From positions 1 through 46,473 of the forward strand of contig JAFANH010000098.1 of NCBI GenBank assembly GCA_019232795.1: DNA of 46,473 bases, given 5' to 3'. Below, piece after piece: positions 41,396 through 46,473 of the stretch; position 1 is the first letter of the stretch; each line of letters begins with the position of its first letter. Both the position numbers and the translations under genes were made by a program. Below the pieces are notes generated by a model. The model saw only the letters and a list, made by a program, of their open reading frames with translations. It ran no database searches and was not told the DNA's origin. The DNA is from Burkholderiaceae bacterium (lineage in GTDB: Bacteria > Pseudomonadota > Gammaproteobacteria > Burkholderiales > Burkholderiaceae_D).

Positions 41396-41461
41396 AGTCT
41401 AGCAAAGCAAAACACAATATGCAAGTAAACACTTGCATATTGTGCGAACACCCTCCATAAT
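41396..41461. promoter_or_regulatory. divergent promoter pair embedded in a perfect ArsR operator
   Basis: A perfect 14-bp inverted repeat, CACAATATGCAAGT (41413-41426) and ACTTGCATATTGTG (41431-41444), has a 4-bp centre. On the plus strand TTGCAT (41433-41438), 17 bp, CATAAT (41456-41461) forms a promoter whose start would fall at the ArsR ATG (41468). On the minus strand TTGCAT (41424-41419), 17 bp, TAGACT (41401-41396) forms the promoter for the SRPBCC gene. The repressor dimer would cover both -35 boxes. Confidence 0.75.
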
Positions 41462-41467
41462 GCTTGC

Positions 41468-41785
41468 ATGGACGATACCGACCTGCTGTTCAAGGCATTG
41501 GCCGACCCGAGCCGGCGCAAGCTGCTCGATCTGCTTTACGAACACGACGAGCCGCAAACCCTGGGCGAGTTGTGTACGCATCTGGACATGACGCGCCAGG
41601 CCGTGACGCAGCACCTGGTCGTGCTGGAAGCGGCCAACCTGGTCGCCATCGACTGGCGCGGGCGCGAAAAGCTGCACACGCTCAACCCGGTGCCGCTGCA
41701 GGATATCTACGAGCGCTGGATCAGCAAGTTTGAAAAGAACCGCCTGGCGGCGCTGCATGCCTTGAAGAAACGGCTGGAAAAATAG
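41468..41785 (+). CDS. ArsR-family transcriptional repressor, probably leaderless mRNA
   Basis: This 105-residue winged helix protein contains ADPSRRKLLDLLYEHDEPQT and recognition helix MTRQAVTQHLVVLEAANLVA, with the hairpin WRGREKLHTLNPVPLQDIYE. No ArsR-type metal site (ELCVCDL) is visible, so it belongs to the non-metal branch that pairs with SRPBCC proteins. No ribosome-binding site precedes ATG 41468, and the predicted transcription start falls on that codon, so its mRNA would be leaderless. The perfect palindrome 24 bp upstream is its likely operator, giving autorepression and control of the divergent SRPBCC gene. Confidence 0.9.
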   Translation: MDDTDLLFKALADPSRRKLLDLLYEHDEPQTLGELCTHLDMTRQAVTQHLVVLEAANLVAIDWRGREKLHTLNPVPLQDIYERWISKFEKNRLAALHALKKRLEK

Positions 41786-41969
41786 CCGCAGGTATTTCCG
41801 GCAGCCAACCTTATTCCGTCTCCACAATCAACTGTTGCCTGGGGCGTGAGCCTATGGCAGCATGACTGGTCCCGCACGATCCGAAATGGCGTGACGGCGA
41901 ATCAAGAATAGCGAACACGCAGTCCCTGATAACAAGACGAAGACGCTGCATGGCGTCGTAGGGGGAAGC

Positions 41970-43385
41970 ATGGTTTTCAACTCACTGAGCTTCGTGTTTT
42001 TCTTCGCGCTGGTGCTGGCGATGCATTCGCTGCCGCTGCCGTGGAAGGCGAAGAAGGTTAACCTGCTGCTGGCCAGCTATCTGTTTTACGCGGCGTGGAA
42101 TCCGCCTTTCATCCTGCTGCTGTGGATTTCGACCGTGGTCGACTGGTTTGCTGCGCAGGCCCTGGTGAAAGCGGAGCGGGTCGCCGCGCGGCGTGCCTGG
42201 ATGCTGCTGTCGGTGGTGGCCAATCTCGGCATGCTGTTCTACTTCAAGTACGGCAACTTCCTGCTTCAGAATTTCGGCGCGGTGGTTTCGCAGTTCGGTT
42301 GGACATATCAGCCGCCGCATTTCGACATCGTGCTGCCGGTCGGCATTTCCTTCTACACCTTTGCCACCATGTCGTACACGCTGGACATTTATCTGCGCCG
42401 CGCCAAGCCGGCCAATAACTTTCTCGACTACGCCTTGTTCGTCACCTTCTTCCCGCACCTGGTGGCGGGCCCCATCATGCGGCCCACCGAGCTGGTGCCG
42501 CAGTTTACCGAACCGCGCCAAGCCACGCCGGCCATGCTGCGCTTCGGGCTGGCGCTGATCACACTCGGCATGTTCCAGAAGATCGTGCTGGCCGACAGCT
42601 TCCTGGCTCCGGCGGCCGAAGCCGTGTACGACGGCAGCAAGCTGCCCGGCATGCTGGACGCCTGGATGGCGACGCTGGCCTTCAGCGGGCAGATATTTTG
42701 CGACTTCGCCGGCTACTCCACCACCGCCATCGGCGTGGCGCTGTGCCTGGGCTTTGCCATGCCCGACAACTTCCGCTTTCCCTATGCGGCCATTGGCTTC
42801 ACCGACTTCTGGCGGCGCTGGCACATCACGCTTTCGGCCTGGCTGCGCGACTATCTCTACATACCGCTGGGCGGCAATCGCCATGGCGAGGCGCGCACCT
42901 ACCTGTCGCTGATGGTGACCATGCTGCTGGGCGGCCTGTGGCACGGCGCCAGCTGGACCTTCGTCGCCTGGGGCGGCTTGCATGGACTCTACCTGGTCGG
43001 CGAGCGCCGGCTGCGCGCCATGTTTGCCGGATTCAAGCCGGGCGCAGGAACCCTGTTGCTGTTGGGCCTGTTCACCTATGCTCTGATCAACATCACCTGG
43101 GTATTCTTCCGCGCCAAGACTTTCGACGCGGCCTGGCAGATTCTCACCGGCATGTTCGGCGCGCATGCGGGTGCCGACCCCATCCTCTCCACCATGCGCC
43201 TGACCACGGTGGGGCTGATTATTGCCGGCATCGTGTTCGCGCACTGGCAATTGCGCAAGCGCACGCTGGAAGCTCTGGTGGCAGAGGTGCGGCCGCTGGT
43301 GCTGTCGGGCGTGCTGGGTTTGATGCTGTTCGCCATCGTCATTGCACAGGGAGAGGGTAATGCCTTCATCTACTTCCAGTTCTGA
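41970..43385 (+). CDS. MBOAT-family O-acyltransferase (AlgI-like)
   Basis: This 471-residue protein has about 10-12 helices and the MBOAT signature blocks. These are WRRWHITLSAWLRDYLYIPL near 283 and the catalytic-His block GGLWHGASWTFVAWGGLHG near 324. It resembles AlgI/DltB, which move acyl groups from the cytoplasm for O-acetylation of exported polysaccharides or teichoic acids. GGGGGAAGC precedes ATG 41970. It overlaps the next gene, an SGNH-like protein, by 26 bp, forming the two-protein O-acetylation system typical of this family. No polysaccharide synthesis genes are present in the window. Confidence 0.92.
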   Translation: MVFNSLSFVFFFALVLAMHSLPLPWKAKKVNLLLASYLFYAAWNPPFILLLWISTVVDWFAAQALVKAERVAARRAWMLLSVVANLGMLFYFKYGNFLLQNFGAVVSQFGWTYQPPHFDIVLPVGISFYTFATMSYTLDIYLRRAKPANNFLDYALFVTFFPHLVAGPIMRPTELVPQFTEPRQATPAMLRFGLALITLGMFQKIVLADSFLAPAAEAVYDGSKLPGMLDAWMATLAFSGQIFCDFAGYSTTAIGVALCLGFAMPDNFRFPYAAIGFTDFWRRWHITLSAWLRDYLYIPLGGNRHGEARTYLSLMVTMLLGGLWHGASWTFVAWGGLHGLYLVGERRLRAMFAGFKPGAGTLLLLGLFTYALINITWVFFRAKTFDAAWQILTGMFGAHAGADPILSTMRLTTVGLIIAGIVFAHWQLRKRTLEALVAEVRPLVLSGVLGLMLFAIVIAQGEGNAFIYFQF

Positions 43386-44523
43386 GTTGGCCGAAGGCTT
43401 GGGCGCGGTGCATTTCGAACGCCCCGGCTTCATCCGTCTCACCGCATCCGACCGCCCCGGCGTGGCGCAGCCGGTGCCGGAACGCCACGTGCCGGAACGG
43501 CCCTGGGGCTGGGTGTGGCTGCTGGCCCTGGCGCTGTTCGTCGCGCTTATGGCGGGCTGGGAGCTGTATTGGCGCGACTATGGCGCCGTGCCGGCCTATG
43601 CCAACAGCGACAGCTCATGGGCCGCACAACGGCGGCGTATCGACCAGGGCGAGGGCAACGCGCTGGTGCTGGTCGGGTCTTCGCGCACGCTGTTCGACGT
43701 GCAATTGCCGGTCTGGGAAAAAGTCGCCGGCGAGCGGCCTATCCAGCTGGCGCTGGAAGGCACCTCCGGCGTGCCGCTGATGGAAGATCTGGCCGACGAC
43801 CCCAATTTCACCGGCCGCCTGGTGGTGGGAGTGACGCCGGGCTTGTTCTTCTCCGGCTTCGCTTTCCGCGAAGCGGCCATCAAGTATTTTCACAAGGAAA
43901 CGCCGTCGCAGCGCGTGGGCCAATGGCTGTCGCAGCGGTTCATCGAGCCATATTTCGCCTATTACAGTCCCGACTTCGCTCTGGAAACGGTGATCGAGCG
44001 GCAGGATTGGCCGGTGCGTCCCGGCACGCATCCGCGCAAGGACGTGCGCAAGCTTTCGGTCTCGGAAGCGGACCGCAATACCCATATGTGGAGCAAAGTG
44101 GAGAACGATACTGCTTACCGCGACCTTGCGCGCAGCATCTGGGCCCAGAATTTCACCGGTCCGCCGCCGCCCTTCATGGACACGCCGGAAAAAGCCAGGC
44201 AAGTGGTGCAGAAGCAGATAGCACGCGCTGCCGCCGCAGTCGACAAACTGCGCGCACGCGGCGTGCGCATCGTGTTCATACGCCTGCCCAGTGCCGGCGA
44301 CTACTACGCCTTCGAACAAAAGACAACGCCGCGCGCCGCCACCTGGGAAGTGCTGCTGCAGCAAACCCATCTGCCCGGCATTCACTTTGAAGACTACCCG
44401 CAACTGCAAGGCTACAACTTGCCGGAGTGGTCGCACGTGTCTTCCGGCGATGCGCTGAGGCTGACGGCGGAACTTGCGCCGCTGGTGGAAAAGGCCTTGG
44501 CGGAGCAGACGGCCAAGCCATAA
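43360..44523 (+). CDS. membrane-anchored SGNH-like (AlgJ/AlgX-type) partner of the MBOAT protein
   Basis: This 387-residue protein has an N-terminal cytoplasmic tail, one helix (about 48-70, WGWVWLLALALFVALMAGWEL) and a periplasmic domain. VLVGSSRTLFDV carries the Ser of an SGNH-type GDS block, and VRIVFIRLPSAGDYY supplies the next block. Catalytic Asp/His are in PEWSHVSSGDALRLT near the end. Such proteins take an acyl group from the MBOAT partner and place it on a polymer. Start ATG 43360 is chosen because GGGAGAGGG lies just upstream. An ATG at 43342 (MHRERV) lacks this. It overlaps the MBOAT gene by 26 bp. Confidence 0.8.
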   Translation: MPSSTSSSELAEGLGAVHFERPGFIRLTASDRPGVAQPVPERHVPERPWGWVWLLALALFVALMAGWELYWRDYGAVPAYANSDSSWAAQRRRIDQGEGNALVLVGSSRTLFDVQLPVWEKVAGERPIQLALEGTSGVPLMEDLADDPNFTGRLVVGVTPGLFFSGFAFREAAIKYFHKETPSQRVGQWLSQRFIEPYFAYYSPDFALETVIERQDWPVRPGTHPRKDVRKLSVSEADRNTHMWSKVENDTAYRDLARSIWAQNFTGPPPPFMDTPEKARQVVQKQIARAAAAVDKLRARGVRIVFIRLPSAGDYYAFEQKTTPRAATWEVLLQQTHLPGIHFEDYPQLQGYNLPEWSHVSSGDALRLTAELAPLVEKALAEQTAKP

Positions 44524-44539
44524 AAGAAAGACGAATTCA

Positions 44540-44553
44540 CCGCCGTCAGGCGG
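44540..44553. terminator. small hairpin between convergent genes
   Basis: CCGCC-GTCA-GGCGG (44540-44553) lies between the plus-strand SGNH-like gene and the minus-strand solute-binding-protein remnant. The short stem and the absence of a clean T-run make a weak terminator at best. Confidence 0.3.
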
Positions 44554-44566
44554 CCGAGCCGTGCGC

Positions 44567-44899
44567 TCAGGGAGCAATGCCGAAGGCGCGCAGGTTGCCC
44601 TTGGCCTTTTCGGCGGCGATGGCGGCGTCGAGCCGTTTTATGACGTCGTCATCCATCGCAAGGTTGCAGCCCAGGTATACCGGATTCACCCCCATCAGAA
44701 AAAAGCGCTTGAGCGGCGGCAGCTTTTCGCGCTGCATGAATCCATTCAAGCCGATCTCGCCGACGGCGAGCAGGTCGATATGGTGGGCAAACAGCTTCTT
44801 GGGGTTGGTTCCGGTGCCGTCGGCGGCTTCGACACGGATGCCATGCTTTACCAGTGTAGCCATGAGCACAAATCCGGCTTCATGGGAAAAACGGCAACA
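44567..44899 (-). pseudogene. C-terminal remnant of a family 3 solute-binding protein
   Basis: The minus frame encodes only the last 100 residues or so of a family 3 periplasmic binding protein: KKLFAHHIDLLAVGEIGLNG, then PVYLGCNLAMDDDVIKRLDA. A TGA at 44902-44900 blocks the frame upstream, with no recognisable N-lobe, hinge or signal peptide before it. It is therefore a truncated relic, not a small gene. A GTG at 44869 would be the first possible start but lacks a ribosome-binding site. It sits between the SGNH-like gene and the M13 peptidase, which may have arrived with the deletion. Confidence 0.75.
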
Positions 44900-44979
44900 T
44901 CAAACACCCACTTCGTACATAATCTACCTTGCCCCGCGTAGGCGCGAGAAACCATGATCGATCGAGGAGAGTGTTTGCC

Positions 44980-46473
44980 ATGAGTCGCAATGTTGTCGGA
45001 ACTGCCGGCGCTGCCGGAAAACTGGTCGTATTGAAAAAGTTGCCGCTGGCGGCCTTGCTTGCCAGCGCACTGGCTTGTTCGTTCGGACATGCCGACGATG
45101 CCGCGCCGAATCCTGCTTTGGTATCAGGCATTGACCGCACCAGCATAGACACCAGCGTGCGCGTGCAGGACGACCTGTTCCACTACGTGAACGGCAACTG
45201 GCTCAAGCAGCATCCCATTCCCGAAGACAAGTCCGGCTGGGGCCTGGACTACGTGATGAACGAGAACATCCAGCCGCAATTGCGCGCCATCATCGAAGAG
45301 GCCGCCAAGGCCCCCAACCGCAAGCCGGGCACGGAAGCGCAGCAGATCGGCGATCTCTACGCCAGCTTCATGGACGAACAAAAGATCGAGGCCGATGGCT
45401 TGAAGCCGCTGGCGCCTGAGTTCGAGCGCATCGCCGCGCTGAAAGACAAGCAGCAGCTTCCCGAACTGATCGCGCATTACAACGAAATCGGCGTCACCGC
45501 GCCTTACGACATGGGCGTGCACCAGGATAACCGCGACTCCACCAAGTACGTGGTCGACTTCGTGCAAAGCGGCCTGGGCCTGCCGGACCGCGACTATTAC
45601 CTGAAGAACGACGCCCGCCTGAAAGAAGCGCGCACCAAGTACCTGGCCCACATCGAAAAGATGCTGGGCCTGACGGGCGACAAGGACGCCAGGCGCAAGG
45701 CCAAAGAGATTCTGGCGCTGGAAACCGCGCTGGCCAAGGTGCAGTGGACGCAAGTGCAGAACCGCGACCCGGTCAAGCGCTACAACAAGGAAAGCCTGCC
45801 CGATCTCGGCAAGCTGACCCCCGGCTACGACTGGCAGCCGTATATGCGCACGGCCGGCCTGGACGGCAAGATCACCTACGCCATCGTCAGCGAACCCAGC
45901 TACTTCAAGGGCTGGGCCAGGATTCTGAAGAAGACGCCGCTGGCGACCTGGAAAGACTACTTCACCTGGCACGTGCTGAGCAGCCACGCGCCTTACCTGA
46001 ACAAGGCTTACGTCGATGAAAACTTCGCCTTCTACGGCACCGCGCTGAATGGCGTGCCGCAGATGCGCCCGCGCTGGAAGCGCGGCGTGAGCCTGACCGA
46101 AGGCGCCATCGGAGAGGGCTTGGGCAAGCTGTACGTGGAAAAATACTTTCCGCCCGAGAACAAGGCGCGCGTGGAAAAGCTGGTGGCCAATCTGCTGGAA
46201 GCCTACCGCCAGAGCATAGCCACGCTGGACTGGATGAGCCCGGAAACCAAGAACGCGGCGCAGGCCAAGCTGGCGCTGTTCACCACCAAGATCGGCTATC
46301 CGTCCAGGTGGCGCGACTATTCGGCCATGAAGATAGACAAGGACGACCTGATCGGCAACGTCGCCCGCGCCAACGAGTTCGAATACTGGCGCAACGTCAA
46401 CAAGCTGGGCCAACCGATTGACCGCGACGAGTGGGACATGACGCCGCAAACCGTCAACGCCTACTACAACCCG
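44980..46473 (+). CDS. M13-family (neprilysin/PepO-like) metallopeptidase, N-terminal part
   Basis: The frame is open to the window edge; 498 residues are visible. A signal peptide (about 1-38) ends ACSFGHADDAA. It is followed by the M13 opening IDTSVRVQDDLFHYVNGNWL, the QIGDLYASFMDEQKIEADGL segment, then QSGLGLPDRDYYLKNDARLK and other family blocks. The HExxH zinc motif and the C-terminal ExxxD lie beyond the window, so catalytic competence cannot be assessed. M13 enzymes are exported zinc endopeptidases that cleave small peptides. AGGAGA (44965-44970) supports ATG 44980. The gene is cut by the window, not truncated as seen. Confidence 0.92.
   Translation, partial: MSRNVVGTAGAAGKLVVLKKLPLAALLASALACSFGHADDAAPNPALVSGIDRTSIDTSVRVQDDLFHYVNGNWLKQHPIPEDKSGWGLDYVMNENIQPQLRAIIEEAAKAPNRKPGTEAQQIGDLYASFMDEQKIEADGLKPLAPEFERIAALKDKQQLPELIAHYNEIGVTAPYDMGVHQDNRDSTKYVVDFVQSGLGLPDRDYYLKNDARLKEARTKYLAHIEKMLGLTGDKDARRKAKEILALETALAKVQWTQVQNRDPVKRYNKESLPDLGKLTPGYDWQPYMRTAGLDGKITYAIVSEPSYFKGWARILKKTPLATWKDYFTWHVLSSHAPYLNKAYVDENFAFYGTALNGVPQMRPRWKRGVSLTEGAIGEGLGKLYVEKYFPPENKARVEKLVANLLEAYRQSIATLDWMSPETKNAAQAKLALFTTKIGYPSRWRDYSAMKIDKDDLIGNVARANEFEYWRNVNKLGQPIDRDEWDMTPQTVNAYYNP

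Noticed and set aside
44567..44869. A complete small gene of 100 codons
   Set aside because: The sequence is clearly the C-terminal lobe of a larger binding protein. The only start is a GTG without a ribosome-binding site, so it is better called a remnant.

Overview
The window looks like a chromosomal segment of a GC-rich, free-living betaproteobacterium, most likely Burkholderiales and probably Oxalobacteraceae (the Herbaspirillum/Collimonas/Janthinobacterium neighbourhood). That placement is inferred from codon use, protein types and the style of intergenic palindromic repeats; no rRNA or other marker gene is present. No tRNA, rRNA, CRISPR array or prophage is visible. The left edge cuts an IS110-family insertion sequence and the right edge cuts an M13 metallopeptidase gene.

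Layout. 1-1135: IS110 end and an L,D-transpeptidase-like exported protein. 1241-6100 (minus): a MacAB/LolCDE-type ABC export operon (adaptor, ATPase, two FtsX-type permeases) interrupted by large palindromic repeats. 6400-9790 (minus): a GNAT acetyltransferase, then a compact three-gene set made of a LuxI/FeeM-type acyl synthase (frameshifted at an A8 run), an UndA-like haem-oxygenase-fold diiron enzyme and a CqsS/PhcS-like membrane histidine kinase, with a lux-box-like palindrome upstream. This is the best candidate for an undescribed signalling system. 9944-13891 (minus): isoprenylcysteine-methyltransferase-like protein, alpha/beta hydrolase, DUF3300 protein, SPW-repeat protein and a small protein with a histone-H1-like tail.

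14034-25402 (plus): an M19 dipeptidase variant followed by a signalling island: a REC-PAS protein translationally coupled to an orphan sensor, a PAS-PAS-GGDEF cyclase, and a mirrored block Cache-PAS-GGDEF / AraC / AraC / Cache-PAS-GGDEF. 25416-27068 (minus): a Sel1-repeat protein and a DUF2807 protein. 27291-28895 (plus): a FitAB-type toxin-antitoxin pair followed 9 bp later by a subclass B3 metallo-beta-lactamase. 28976-31708: small membrane proteins, a DedA-rhodanese fusion and a solute-binding protein. 31848-35831 (minus): a PAS-GGDEF-EAL protein and a chemoreceptor, 18 bp apart.

36178-46473: a DoxX/pirin pair with a divergent LysR regulator, an unrecognised low-GC gene, an isochorismatase-like hydrolase, a thioesterase, an SRPBCC/ArsR divergent pair with a perfect operator palindrome, an MBOAT/SGNH O-acetylation pair, a solute-binding-protein remnant and the start of the M13 peptidase.

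The recurring theme is signal transduction: four GGDEF proteins, all with an apparent RxxD inhibitory site, one also carrying EAL, plus a chemoreceptor, a histidine kinase and several one-component regulators. Two unrelated families of REP-like palindromic doublets sit between genes, and members of both carry the same small structured insert (three copies) whose stems change in a compensatory way.
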